Assembly: GCF_000745475.1 (NCBI RefSeq)
Contig: NZ_JQJJ01000013.1
Coordinates: 186,001-250,000 of the forward strand
Direction: 5' to 3'
Source of the DNA: Allobosea sp. UNC402CLCol
GTDB taxonomy: Bacteria; Pseudomonadota; Alphaproteobacteria; Rhizobiales; Beijerinckiaceae
DNA: 64,000 nucleotides
In this document: positions 17,739-26,256 of the stretch, in pieces
How the letters are laid out: each line of letters begins with the position of its first letter
Position numbering within the stretch: the stretch's first letter is position 1
Translations under genes and position numbers: made by a program
Notes under the pieces: model-generated
What the model was told of the DNA's origin: nothing
The model's input: the letters and a program-made list of their open reading frames with translations, nothing else
Database searches by the model: none

Positions 17739-17827
17739 GGATGCAAGTGATCGACATCAAAAAGAAACTTATTCTCTTATGATCGCGATCAACGGAACGA
17801 ATTTTCTCCTATGACGGATTTCAGAGA

Positions 17828-18295
17828 ATGGATGCCATCGACCGCAAGATCCTGACCGTGCTGCAGAACGACGCCAACATCTCGATCGCCGATCTGGCGG
17901 ATCGGGTCGGGCTCTCGCAGACCCCATGCTGGAAGCGCATCCAGAAGCTCGAACAGGCGGGCGTCATCCTGAAGCGCGTCGCGCTGGTTTCGCCGGAAAA
18001 GATCGGGCTCGGGCTCACCGTCTTCGTGCAGATCGAGACGGCCGACCATTCCGGCCCCTGGCTCGACAAGTTCGCGCAGACGGCCGCCGCCATGCCGGAG
18101 GTGATGGAATTCTACCGGATGGCGGGGGATGTCGACTACATGCTGCGCGTCGTCGTCGCCGACATGGCCGCCTATGACACCTTCTACAAGAAGCTGATCG
18201 AGACGATCCCGCTCAAGAACGTCACCTCGCGCTTCGCCATGGAACGGATCAAGGCGACGACCGCCTACAAGGTGCCGGACCTGCCGCGCCCATGA
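17828..18295 (+). CDS. Lrp/AsnC family transcriptional regulator
   Basis: A 155-residue regulator. The N-terminal helix-turn-helix (about 1-60) contains DRKILTVLQNDANISIADLA and the recognition helix LSQTPCWKRIQKLE. The C-terminal RAM ligand-binding domain (about 70-145) includes the YRMAGDVDYMLRVVV strand. The length matches the family. Being divergent from the importer operon, it probably regulates that operon and itself in response to an amino acid or the imported ligand. The co-effector cannot be predicted. Confidence 0.92.
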   Translation: MDAIDRKILTVLQNDANISIADLADRVGLSQTPCWKRIQKLEQAGVILKRVALVSPEKIGLGLTVFVQIETADHSGPWLDKFAQTAAAMPEVMEFYRMAGDVDYMLRVVVADMAAYDTFYKKLIETIPLKNVTSRFAMERIKATTAYKVPDLPRP

Positions 18296-18385
18296 GCGGC
18301 ACGGGCCGGCCTCGCCGGCGCATGACAGGCCGGCGTCGCGGATGCTAGGAAGCAGCCCGACGCCCGCGCTGCCCGAGGAGCCGCC

Positions 18386-19663
18386 TTGTCCGCATCCCGC
18401 TCCGTTCTCCTGATCATCGGCGGCGGCATCGCCGCCTACAAGGTGCTCGAAGTCATCCGCCGGCTGAAGGATCGCGGCATCGCCTCGCGCTGCATCCTGA
18501 CCAAGGCGGGCGAGCAGTTCGTCACGCCGCTCGCGGTGTCGTCGCTGGCGGGCGAGCGCTGCTTCACCGATCTGTTCTCGCTGACGGACGAGGCCGATAT
18601 CGGCCATATCCAGCTCTCGCGCTCGACCGATCTCGTGGTGGTGGCGCCGGCGACCGCCGATCTCATCGCCAAGATGGCGAATGGCCATGCCGACGACCTC
18701 GCCTCGACCGCCCTGCTCGCCACCGACAAACGCGTGCTGATCGCGCCCGCGATGAACCCGCGCATGTGGCAGCACCCGGCGACGCGGCGGAACATGGCGC
18801 AGCTCGAAAAGGATGGCATCCTCGTCGTCGGGCCTAATAGCGGCGCCATGGCCGAGCGCGGCGAGAGCGGGCCGGGCCGCATGGCCGAGCCGCCGGAAAT
18901 CCTGGCCGCGATCGAGCTCGCGCTCGCCGGAGAGAAGCCCTCGGCCCGCGCCATCGGCTTCCTCGGCCGGCTGCCCGGCGGCGACCATGCTCCGGCCGCC
19001 GGCTCGCTCGCCGGCAAGCATGTCCTGATCACCTCGGGGCCGACGCATGAGCCGATCGACCCGGTGCGCTACATCGCCAACCGCTCCTCCGGGAAGCAGG
19101 GCCACGCCATCGCGGCGGCGGCGGCCGCCGCCGGGGCCCGCGTGACGCTGGTCAGCGGGCCGGTCACGCTGCCCGATCCAGCCGGGGTCGAGACCATCCA
19201 TGTCGAATCCGCCCGGCAGATGCTGGCGGCCGTCGAGGCGGCGCTGCCGGCCGATCTTGCGATCTTCGCCGCTGCCGTCGCGGATTGGCGCGTGGCCGAC
19301 GCCGCATCGGAGAAGATGAAGAAGGACGGCGGAGCCCTGCCGCCGCTCTCGCTGGTCGAGAACCCCGACATCCTCGCCACCGTCGCGCATCGCCCGAACG
19401 GGCGGCCGGGCTTCGTCGTCGGCTTCGCGGCCGAGACGCAGCACGTCATCGACTACGCCAGGGTCAAGCTCGCCAAGAAGGGCTGCGACCTGATCGTCGC
19501 CAACGATGTTGGCGGTACGGGCGTGATGGGCGGCGACGCCAATACCGTGCATCTCGTGACAGTCGATGGCGTCGAGACCTGGCCGACCCTGCCCAAGGAA
19601 GAGGTCGCGAGCCGCCTCATCGCCCATCTCGCCCAGAAGCTCGCCGCCGCGAAGGCAGACTGA
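18386..19663 (+). CDS. coaBC: Bifunctional phosphopantothenoylcysteine decarboxylase/phosphopantothenate-cysteine ligase
   Basis: Two successive steps of coenzyme A synthesis in a 425-residue cytoplasmic flavoprotein. The N-terminal CoaC half has GGIAAYK, IGHIQLSR, VVAPATADLIAKMA and the substrate-binding PAMNPRM. The C-terminal CoaB half begins near TSGPTHEPIDPVRYI with NRSSGKQG and AAVADWR, and has the conserved lysines in SEKMKKD. The start is TTG 18386, supported by a near-perfect GAGGAG 7 nt upstream. In E. coli and many rhizobia dut follows coaBC. Here the next genes are the accessory catabolic island, and a dUTPase gene appears only about 19 kb on. Confidence 0.96.
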   Translation: MSASRSVLLIIGGGIAAYKVLEVIRRLKDRGIASRCILTKAGEQFVTPLAVSSLAGERCFTDLFSLTDEADIGHIQLSRSTDLVVVAPATADLIAKMANGHADDLASTALLATDKRVLIAPAMNPRMWQHPATRRNMAQLEKDGILVVGPNSGAMAERGESGPGRMAEPPEILAAIELALAGEKPSARAIGFLGRLPGGDHAPAAGSLAGKHVLITSGPTHEPIDPVRYIANRSSGKQGHAIAAAAAAAGARVTLVSGPVTLPDPAGVETIHVESARQMLAAVEAALPADLAIFAAAVADWRVADAASEKMKKDGGALPPLSLVENPDILATVAHRPNGRPGFVVGFAAETQHVIDYARVKLAKKGCDLIVANDVGGTGVMGGDANTVHLVTVDGVETWPTLPKEEVASRLIAHLAQKLAAAKAD

Positions 19664-19683
19664 GCTCCAAGGGGCGCGCTAGA

Positions 19684-21291
19684 TCACTGGCGCTGCTCCG
19701 CCCGGTCGCGCGCCCGCGCCTCGGCGCTGCGCTCCGAAGGCGGGCCGTAGCCGCCGGCGCCGGGCGTGATGATCTCGACGATCTGGCCCTTTTCCAGCGC
19801 GCCGTCGCCCTTGAAGAAGGGCACGACGCCCTCGCTGAAGGCGAAGGAGCCGCCCTGCCCCTCGCCGCCGCCGGCCAGTCCCCAGGGGCGCGAGGTCAGG
19901 CGCGAATTGTCGACGTTGAGCCGGCACGGCGCCTCCGCCCGGTAGACGCGGCGCAGGCCCATGCCACCGCGCTGGCGGCCGTCCCCGCCCGAGCCGTCGA
20001 CCAGTTCGTAGCGCAGCAGCGTCAGCGGATATTCGAGTTCCAGCGCCTCGACCGGCAGGTTCGAGGTGTTGGTCATGTGGACATGGACGCCGTGGAGCCC
20101 GTCCTTGTTGGTGCGGGCGCCGGAACCGCCGCCGATCGTCTCCAGATAGACCCAGAGCTCGCCGCTGCCCGGCTGCTCCCCGGCAAAGGTCGCCGAGGCG
20201 ACCGCGCCCGAACAGGCCGCGATCACACGGTCCGGCACGGCCTGCGCAAGGGCGCCATGGATCAGGTCGACGACGCGCTGGCAGGCGGCGATGCGGCCGT
20301 TGACGGCGGCGGGATGCACGCAGTTCAACACCGTGCCTTCGGTCGCGGTGACGGTGAGCGGCCGCGCTAGACCGGCATTGGGCGGAATGGTCGGGTCAGC
20401 CACGGTCTTGACCGCGTAATATACGGTCGAAAGCAGCGCGGTGTAGACCATGTTGAAGCCCGCCCGCATCTGCGGCGGCGAGTCGAAGGCCAGCCGCATC
20501 TCCTCGCCCGCGACGGTGATCGCGACCGAGAAGGTCAGGGCCTCGTCGATCTCGGGATTGTCGAAGGAATCCGAGAAGCGATAGGTGCCGTCGGGGATCG
20601 AGGCGATGCCGGCGCGCATCTTGCGCTCGGCATAGTCCTGTAGTGCCTTGCCGGCGGCGAGCACGGTGTCGCGGCCGTATTTGTCGCAAAGCGCGCGCAA
20701 GCGCTCGACCCCGAGTCGGTTCGCCGCCATCTGGGCGCGCAGGTCGGAGAGGCGCTCGCGCGGGACCTGGCAGTTGAGCAGGATGAGTTCCTGCACGTCC
20801 TTCATCAACACGCCGCCGTCATAGAGGCGGATCGGTGGGATGCGCAGGCCCTCCTGGTAGATATGGGCGTGGCCGCGATCGGCGAAATCGGAATGGTGCG
20901 CGGTGTTGACCGCCCAGGCGATCATCACGCCCTCGTGGAAGACCGGCTCGGCGAGCACGATATCAGGCAGATGGGTGCCGCCGCCCTCATAGGCGTCGTT
21001 GCCGATGAAGACATCACCCGGCTTCATATCCGCGACGGAGTGGCGCTTCAGGATATGCGGGATGATGCCGATGAAGGAGCCGAGGTGCATCGGGATATGC
21101 TCGGCCTGGCAGAGCGTCTGGCCCCCGACGTCGAAGAGCGCGGTCGAGCAGTCGCGGCGCTCCTTGATGTTGGTCGAGTAGCTCGCCTTGACCAGCGCCT
21201 CACCCATCTCCTCGGCGATCGAGGCGAAGGAAGAGCCGATGACCTCGACGGTGATCGGGTCGACGCTGACGGATGCAGTCGCGGTCATCAC
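19684..21291 (-). CDS. Hydantoinase/oxoprolinase subunit B (HyuB family)
   Basis: A 535-residue HyuB-type subunit (N-methylhydantoinase B / 5-oxoprolinase C-terminal half / acetone carboxylase alpha family). Family motifs visible are GSSFASIAEEMGEAL, PGDVFIGNDAYEGGTHLPD (key residues G-N-D-P/A-Y near 95-105), HHSDFADRG and the long Gly-rich C-terminus GGDGRQRGGMG. With HyuA it would hydrolyse a cyclic amide (hydantoin or 5-oxoproline ring) at the cost of ATP. Its start overlaps the HyuA stop by four bases. It is the last gene of the frlB-frlD-hyuA-hyuB operon, so the substrate is probably a cyclised derivative of the sugar-amine compound handled upstream. That link is inferred. Confidence 0.88.
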   Translation of the reverse strand: MMTATASVSVDPITVEVIGSSFASIAEEMGEALVKASYSTNIKERRDCSTALFDVGGQTLCQAEHIPMHLGSFIGIIPHILKRHSVADMKPGDVFIGNDAYEGGGTHLPDIVLAEPVFHEGVMIAWAVNTAHHSDFADRGHAHIYQEGLRIPPIRLYDGGVLMKDVQELILLNCQVPRERLSDLRAQMAANRLGVERLRALCDKYGRDTVLAAGKALQDYAERKMRAGIASIPDGTYRFSDSFDNPEIDEALTFSVAITVAGEEMRLAFDSPPQMRAGFNMVYTALLSTVYYAVKTVADPTIPPNAGLARPLTVTATEGTVLNCVHPAAVNGRIAACQRVVDLIHGALAQAVPDRVIAACSGAVASATFAGEQPGSGELWVYLETIGGGSGARTNKDGLHGVHVHMTNTSNLPVEALELEYPLTLLRYELVDGSGGDGRQRGGMGLRRVYRAEAPCRLNVDNSRLTSRPWGLAGGGEGQGGSFAFSEGVVPFFKGDGALEKGQIVEIITPGAGGYGPPSERSAEARARDRAEQRQ

Positions 21292-23339
21292 GGCATCTCC
21301 AGGATCAGGTTGAGATAGGGCTCGACGGTGGCGGTCATGCCCGGCAGCAGCACGGTGGTGGAATCCATCTGCTCGACGATGGCCGGGCCGGTGAAACGGT
21401 TGCCGGACTTCAGCTTGTCGCGGTCGTAGATCGGGCAGGCGACGAAGCCGCCGGCCTCGGGGAACCAGACCTCGCGGCTGCCGATCACGGCGTGGGAGGC
21501 ATCCGGGCCGGCATCGCGCTCCGGCCGGAAGGCGGCCTTGGGCACGAGGCCGACCGCCTCGACGCGATAGGTCACGAGCTGGACCGCCTCGCCTTCCGCG
21601 ACGAAGCCGTAGAGTCTCTTATGGGCTGCGGCGAAACCTTCAGCCAGTGCGGCGATGGTCGCGGGCGTGATCGGCCCGTCCGGCACGTCGATGGCGAGCT
21701 CGTAGTTCTGGCCGTGATAGCGCAGGTCGGCGGTCCGCTTCAGCCGGCGATCGGCCGAGGCGACGCCTTCCTCCGCGAACCAGTGATCGGCCTGTTCCTG
21801 CAGGGCGACGAAGATCTCGGCCATGTCTGGGACCAGCGCCTCGGATAGCGTCGCCAATCGCGTCGTCGCGAAATTGGCGCGCAGGTCGGTCAGAAGCAGG
21901 CCGAGCGCGCAGCCGATGCCGGGATTGCGGGGCACGACGATGCGCTTCATGTCGAGCTCACGCGCGAGCCTCGCGGCATGCAGTGGCCCGGCCCCGCCGA
22001 AGGCGACCAGCGCGTAATCGCGCGGATCATGCCCGCGCTGGACGCTGATGACGCGGATCGCCTTCGCCATGTTGGCGGTGACGACCGAGATGATGCCCTG
22101 CGCCGTCGCCATCAGGTCGAGGCCGAGTTCGTCCGCCAAGCGGCCGATCGCCTGTTTCGACAGCGATTGGTCGATCGGCATGCGGCCGCCGAGCAGATGC
22201 GTCGAATTCAGGGTCTGGAGCACGACATTGGCGTCGGTGACGGCCGGCTCGGTCGCGCCGCGGCCGTAGCAGACGGGGCCGGGATCGGCGCCGGCCGAGC
22301 GTGGCCCGACCTTGAGCAAGCCGCCGGAATCGATCGCCGCGAGCGAGCCACCGCCGGCACCGACCGTGTGGATGTCGAGCATCGGCGCCTTGATCGGGTA
22401 GCCGTGGACATTGGCCTCGGAAGCGAGCTTGGCCTCGCCGTTGCTGAGCAGGGCGACGTCGGAAGAGGTGCCGCCCATGTCGAAGGTGATGAGGCTGGGT
22501 ATGCCGATCATCGCGCCGATCGCCTGCGCCGCGACGACGCCGGTCGAAGGGCCGGAAAGCACCGTGCGCACCGGCAGGCGCGCCGCCATGTCGAAGCCGA
22601 TGACGCCGCCATTCGACTGCGTCAGATGCGGCACAGCCTTCAGGCCGAGTTCTTTCAAACGGTCGGCGAGGCGGCGGATATAGCCCTGCATGACCGGGCC
22701 GAGATAGGCGTTCACCACCGCAGTCGAGATGCGCTCGTACTCGCGGAATTCCGGCGCGACCTCGTGCGAGGCGCAGATGAAGGCCTCGGGGAATTCCTCG
22801 GTGACGATGCGCTTGGCCGCTTCCTCATGCTCTGGCCGGACGAAGCCGTAGAGGAAGCCGATGGCCACCGCCTTGACGCCCTCCGCCTTCAGCGCCCGCG
22901 CCGCGTGCCGCACGGCATCCTCGTCGAGCGGCGTCTCGACTGAGCCGTCATGGCGGACGCGTTCTGCCACGCCGAAACGCAGATCGCGGGTGACGAGCGG
23001 TGGGGCCTTGTCGGCCTGGAGATCGTAGAGGTCCGGCCGCTTCTGCCGGCCGATCTCGATCAGATCGCGGAAGCCTTCGGTGGTGACGAGGCCCGTCTTC
23101 ACGCCGCGATGCTGGATCAGGGCGTTGGTGCCGACCGTCGTGCCATGGCCGAAATAGGCGATGTCGGCGGGGCTGGCGCCGACGCGCTCGACGCCTTCCT
23201 GCGTGCCGCGCGCGATAGCGCGGGAGGGATCGTCAGGGGTCGAGGGCACCTTCCACACCGCGACCATGCCGGTCGCGTCGTCGAACAGGCAGACATCGGT
23301 GAATGTGCCCCCGGAATCGATCCCGATCCGCCACGCCAT
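21288..23339 (-). CDS. Hydantoinase/oxoprolinase subunit A (HyuA family)
   Basis: A 683-residue HyuA subunit with an actin-like ATPase fold. The N-terminal phosphate loop is GIDSGGTFTDVCL (residues about 5-17), and the second ATP motif FDMGGTSSDVALL lies near 290. HTVGAGGGSLAAID and FGGAGPLHAARL are family signatures. The length equals that of stand-alone HyuA proteins rather than the fused oxoprolinase of about 1200 residues. It starts 15 nt after the sugar-kinase gene and is coupled to hyuB. ATP-dependent opening of a five-membered lactam or hydantoin ring is the family reaction. The specific substrate is unknown. Confidence 0.9.
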   Translation of the reverse strand: MAWRIGIDSGGTFTDVCLFDDATGMVAVWKVPSTPDDPSRAIARGTQEGVERVGASPADIAYFGHGTTVGTNALIQHRGVKTGLVTTEGFRDLIEIGRQKRPDLYDLQADKAPPLVTRDLRFGVAERVRHDGSVETPLDEDAVRHAARALKAEGVKAVAIGFLYGFVRPEHEEAAKRIVTEEFPEAFICASHEVAPEFREYERISTAVVNAYLGPVMQGYIRRLADRLKELGLKAVPHLTQSNGGVIGFDMAARLPVRTVLSGPSTGVVAAQAIGAMIGIPSLITFDMGGTSSDVALLSNGEAKLASEANVHGYPIKAPMLDIHTVGAGGGSLAAIDSGGLLKVGPRSAGADPGPVCYGRGATEPAVTDANVVLQTLNSTHLLGGRMPIDQSLSKQAIGRLADELGLDLMATAQGIISVVTANMAKAIRVISVQRGHDPRDYALVAFGGAGPLHAARLARELDMKRIVVPRNPGIGCALGLLLTDLRANFATTRLATLSEALVPDMAEIFVALQEQADHWFAEEGVASADRRLKRTADLRYHGQNYELAIDVPDGPITPATIAALAEGFAAAHKRLYGFVAEGEAVQLVTYRVEAVGLVPKAAFRPERDAGPDASHAVIGSREVWFPEAGGFVACPIYDRDKLKSGNRFTGPAIVEQMDSTTVLLPGMTATVEPYLNLILEMP

Positions 23340-23354
23340 CTCTGTCGTCCTCCC

Positions 23355-24191
23355 TTATATCGCCGTCGTCTCGGCGGGCGTCCACGCCACGCCATGGCCG
23401 AAACCGCCCTGATAGCCGCAGACCTGCGCCGCCCGTTCCGCCCCGGCCGTCAGGGCGGCGGCGATGCCGGCTCCGTCGAGTATGGCGAGCAGGCAAGCGG
23501 CGATGAAACCGTCACCGGCGCCGAGCGTATCCACCACGATTGCAGGGCTGGCCGGCTGCTCGTGGAAGCTGCCGGCCATGAGCGCCAGCGCACCCTTCAC
23601 GCCGCGCGTCGCCACGACCATGCCCGCACCCCAGCCGATGCAGCGCTCCAGCAGGACGCGGCACTCGGCGTCCGAGGCGGAAGGATGCGAGAGGAAAGCG
23701 ATATCGACGGCCGGCAGCGTCGCGGCGAGGTTCGCGTCGGTCCAGCGCTCGGAAAAATCGTAGGACAGGCGCCGGGCCGCGCCGCGGACGACCGGCAAGG
23801 CGTCGCCGAGCTCGCTGTAGATGCTGGAATGGACGAGGTCGAAGCCGGCGATATAGGCGCGGTCCTCGGCGTCGAACGTTCCCCATTCGCCGCGCACGCC
23901 ACGCTCGGAACGCAGGAAGCGCCGGTCCTGCCCGTCATGGCCGATGAAGGCGCGGGCGTTCGGGCCAAGCCTGATCCGGCAGCGCGTGGCATCGACGCCT
24001 TCCCGCCTCAGCGCGTCGCTCAGAAGCATGCCGGCCTCGTCCGAACCGATGCAGCCGAGATAACCCGTCTCGGCCCCGAGCCGCCTTGCCTGCACCGCAA
24101 CGTTGACCGCGTTGCCGCCGGGGAACTGGAGGCCGCGATCGACATAGGTGTCGACGGTGTTGTCGCCCAGTCCCAGAAGCCTCTGCGCCAT
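23355..24191 (-). CDS. PfkB-family kinase, fructoselysine 6-kinase-like (FrlD-like)
   Basis: A 278-residue ribokinase-fold enzyme. It resembles E. coli FrlD along its length as I recall that sequence: GDNTVDTY at the start, then PGGNAVNVAVQARRLG (the FrlD GGNAVNVAV signature), YDFSERW near 150, and the PfkB signature DTLGAGDGFIAA with catalytic Asp in GAGD. FrlD phosphorylates the 6-hydroxyl of fructoselysine, giving the substrate of the FrlB deglycase. Here the FrlB-like gene ends 18 nt upstream, so the pair is preserved as in the frl operon. The amine part of the substrate may differ from lysine. Confidence 0.84.
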   Translation of the reverse strand: MAQRLLGLGDNTVDTYVDRGLQFPGGNAVNVAVQARRLGAETGYLGCIGSDEAGMLLSDALRREGVDATRCRIRLGPNARAFIGHDGQDRRFLRSERGVRGEWGTFDAEDRAYIAGFDLVHSSIYSELGDALPVVRGAARRLSYDFSERWTDANLAATLPAVDIAFLSHPSASDAECRVLLERCIGWGAGMVVATRGVKGALALMAGSFHEQPASPAIVVDTLGAGDGFIAACLLAILDGAGIAAALTAGAERAAQVCGYQGGFGHGVAWTPAETTAI

Positions 24192-24209
24192 CGCGGCAAC
24201 TCCCCCGGA

Positions 24210-25223
24210 TCAGTATGCCACCTTCCACATGTAGCGGCGGGTGGTCAGGGGCTGGTTCCGCAGCACCGAGAGATGCGCCGAGAAGCGTTTGAGTGCCGCC
24301 TGGAGGATGTAGGGTGCGACGATCGGGCGGATGTCCGGGTCGACACCCACCATCGCGAAAGCGTGGGAATCGTAGTTCATCACGCGCCCGGCATAGGTGT
24401 CGCAGAACTTCACGACCCGCTCCATCAGGGGCCGGCTCGGATCCTCGCCGGTGATCAGGATCAGCGGCGTCTGCTTGTCGACGATCTCGAAGGGGCCGTG
24501 GAAGAACTCGGCCGCCTCGATCGGGTAGCTGTGCAACCAGAGCATCTCCATGAGGATGCAGACGCCGAAGACATAGGCCGTGGTGAAGCCCGGCCCCGAG
24601 GCGACATGGTAGATGCGATCGTCGCCCGCATAGGTGGCGGCATCGGCGGCTGCGCGGGCCTCGTTCTGCTCGGCCGCATCGCACATCGCCGCGGGGAGCG
24701 CGTCGAGCGAGGCCAACAGTTTCGCGCCGAGCGGCCAGCCTTCCTTGGCCGCCATCAGCCCGCCGATCAGCGCCTGCATCAGCATGAACATCGCCGCGAA
24801 GGATTCGCTGGTGTCGCCGACGAGGAAATGCCGCGGCACGGCCTGCGCCAGCGGTTTCTCGCCATATTGGCTGAAGGCGACGACCTGGCAGGGCCTGTCC
24901 TTGAGAAAATGCGCGGCGGCGACCGTCTCCGGCGTCGTGCCGGATTTCGAGGCGAGCACGACCAGCGTGCGCTCGTTCAAGCGCGGCGGGTCGATCGCCA
25001 TGAACTCGGCCGGAAAATAGCGCCTGATCTCGATGCCCGGCGAAGAGCGCTCGAGCCAGTATTGGATGCCGAGCATCGCCCGGTTCGCCGAGCCGCAGGC
25101 GACCATGTAGACGCGGTCGATCTGCGGAGCGAGCTCCTGTCCGAGCGCGAAAGCCGCCGGTAGCGCCGCGCGCGTCGGCTCCAGCCCGGACAGGATTGCG
25201 CCGCGGTCGAAGGCGATGGACAT
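24210..25223 (-). CDS. SIS-domain deglycase, FrlB-like (Amadori 6-phosphate deglycase)
   Basis: A 337-residue protein with two SIS sugar-isomerase domains. The first contains YMVACGSANRAML and ASKSGTTPETV. The second contains VASGPGFTTAYVFG and the FrlB-type segment EFFHGPFEIVD. The C-terminus RRYMWKVAY resembles the end of E. coli FrlB (RRYYGGLVEY). FrlB-type enzymes split fructosamine-6-phosphates to glucose-6-phosphate and the free amine. The frame opens at 25286 but ATG 25223 has GGAG 7 nt upstream. It is the first gene of the four-gene operon behind a GntR-type operator. A related sugar-isomerase activity such as GlmS-like deaminase is less likely given the kinase next to it. Confidence 0.83.
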   Translation of the reverse strand: MSIAFDRGAILSGLEPTRAALPAAFALGQELAPQIDRVYMVACGSANRAMLGIQYWLERSSPGIEIRRYFPAEFMAIDPPRLNERTLVVLASKSGTTPETVAAAHFLKDRPCQVVAFSQYGEKPLAQAVPRHFLVGDTSESFAAMFMLMQALIGGLMAAKEGWPLGAKLLASLDALPAAMCDAAEQNEARAAADAATYAGDDRIYHVASGPGFTTAYVFGVCILMEMLWLHSYPIEAAEFFHGPFEIVDKQTPLILITGEDPSRPLMERVVKFCDTYAGRVMNYDSHAFAMVGVDPDIRPIVAPYILQAALKRFSAHLSVLRNQPLTTRRYMWKVAY

Positions 25224-25253
25224 GGAAGGCTCCGGACGGGCTTTCAAAGGGCG

Positions 25254-25296
25254 ATGGAATTGGTATACACCAATTCCATATACCAATGACTGTCAA
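25254..25296 (-). promoter_or_regulatory. GntR/HutC-type operator 1 with -35 box, before frlB-like operon
   Basis: A perfect 26-bp palindrome occupies 25254-25279: ATGGAATTGGT, centre ATAC, then ACCAATTCCAT. A second, imperfect half copy (TATACCAA) follows at 25279-25286. On the minus strand a consensus TTGACA (25291-25296) lies immediately upstream of the operator, so the repressor would cover the -10 region. The core TGGTATACACCA is repeated at 29314 and 29539. It lies 31 nt before the frlB-like start codon and about 150 nt before the divergent regulator gene. Confidence 0.85.
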
Positions 25297-25439
25297 GCCT
25301 ATTCCAGTTTCGGTGCACGCGCCCTTCGGACAGTAGCCATCCGCAGGTTTTTCGCCTTAAACACGAAGGAAGCGGCCTCGGCTGCCGTCGACGGGGCCCA
25401 CGGTCGCCGAGAGAGACGCAACGCATAGAGATGCAGGGC

Positions 25440-26186
25440 ATGTCCAAGCCGCTGAAGCGGGTGAAACCGATCTATGTCGAGGCCCAGGACTATATCCTCG
25501 ACCTCATTGGCGGGCCGGATTACGGGCCCGGCGACCGGATTCCCTCGGAACGGACGCTCGCCGACACGCTCGGCATCAACCGCATGACGGTGCGCAAGGC
25601 GATCGACCGGCTGGTCGAGCGCAACGTGCTGGAGCGCAACGGCACCAGCGGCACGCGCATCCCGCTGGTCCAGGTGTCGCGGCCGATCGATGCGCCGGCC
25701 TCGCTGGGCATCACCCGCATCATCCGCAATGCCGGCGGCGAGCCCGGCAGCAAATTGCTGCATTTCGGCGAGGAAGGCGCGAGCGAGAGCGTCGCCCGGC
25801 GTCTCGAGGTGCCGCCGGGCAGCGAGCTCATCATGGCGCGCCGCCTGCGCAGCGTGAACGACGAGGCCTTCTGCATCGAGACGAGCTATCTGCCGGCGCA
25901 ACGCGTCCCGGGCCTCACGGCCGAGGATCTGCTCGGCGGCCAATCGCTCTACGAGCTGCTGCGGCAGCGCTACGGCATCGAGATCAGCATCCGCGACCGC
26001 GAGATCAGCGTCGGGACGGCAACCGAGCGGGAAGCCCAGCTTCTCGCGCTGGCGCCGGGCTCGCCGACGCTCGTGCTGCGGATCGTGGCGCGCGACGGCG
26101 ACGGCCGGCCGATCGAATATATGCGGTCCATCAACCACCCCCACCACGTCGTCTTTCGCAGCGCGGCGCCATCCGCGCAGACGTGA
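25440..26186 (+). CDS. GntR family transcriptional regulator, HutC/UTRA subfamily
   Basis: A regulator of about 248 residues. The winged helix-turn-helix (about 10-75) contains GPGDRIPSERTLADTLGINRMTVRKAI, where PSER and MTVRKAI are the GntR hallmarks. The UTRA ligand-binding domain (about 95-240) contains LIMARRLR, ETSYLPA and the closing PIEYMRS. UTRA regulators usually sense a phosphorylated sugar, histidine degradation intermediate or similar metabolite. ATG 25440 is preferred to ATG 25431 because of AGGG just upstream, but the spacing is short. It is divergent from the frlB-like operon and most probably represses it through the TGGTATA(C/T)ACCA sites. Confidence 0.9.
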   Translation: MSKPLKRVKPIYVEAQDYILDLIGGPDYGPGDRIPSERTLADTLGINRMTVRKAIDRLVERNVLERNGTSGTRIPLVQVSRPIDAPASLGITRIIRNAGGEPGSKLLHFGEEGASESVARRLEVPPGSELIMARRLRSVNDEAFCIETSYLPAQRVPGLTAEDLLGGQSLYELLRQRYGIEISIRDREISVGTATEREAQLLALAPGSPTLVLRIVARDGDGRPIEYMRSINHPHHVVFRSAAPSAQT

Positions 26187-26256
26187 TCGCAGCCCCGGTC
26201 CGGCCGCGGACGGCCGGTCAAGGCGCCTCCTCCTTCCTGCCGCCGGAGCCTTCGTG

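Noticed and set aside
15884..17746. Apparent 620-codon protein joining an unknown N-terminal region to the ABC permease
   Set aside because: The upstream 370 codons are out of frame with and antiparallel in content to the binding-protein gene reading. The permease has a plausible GTG start right after the binding-protein stop.
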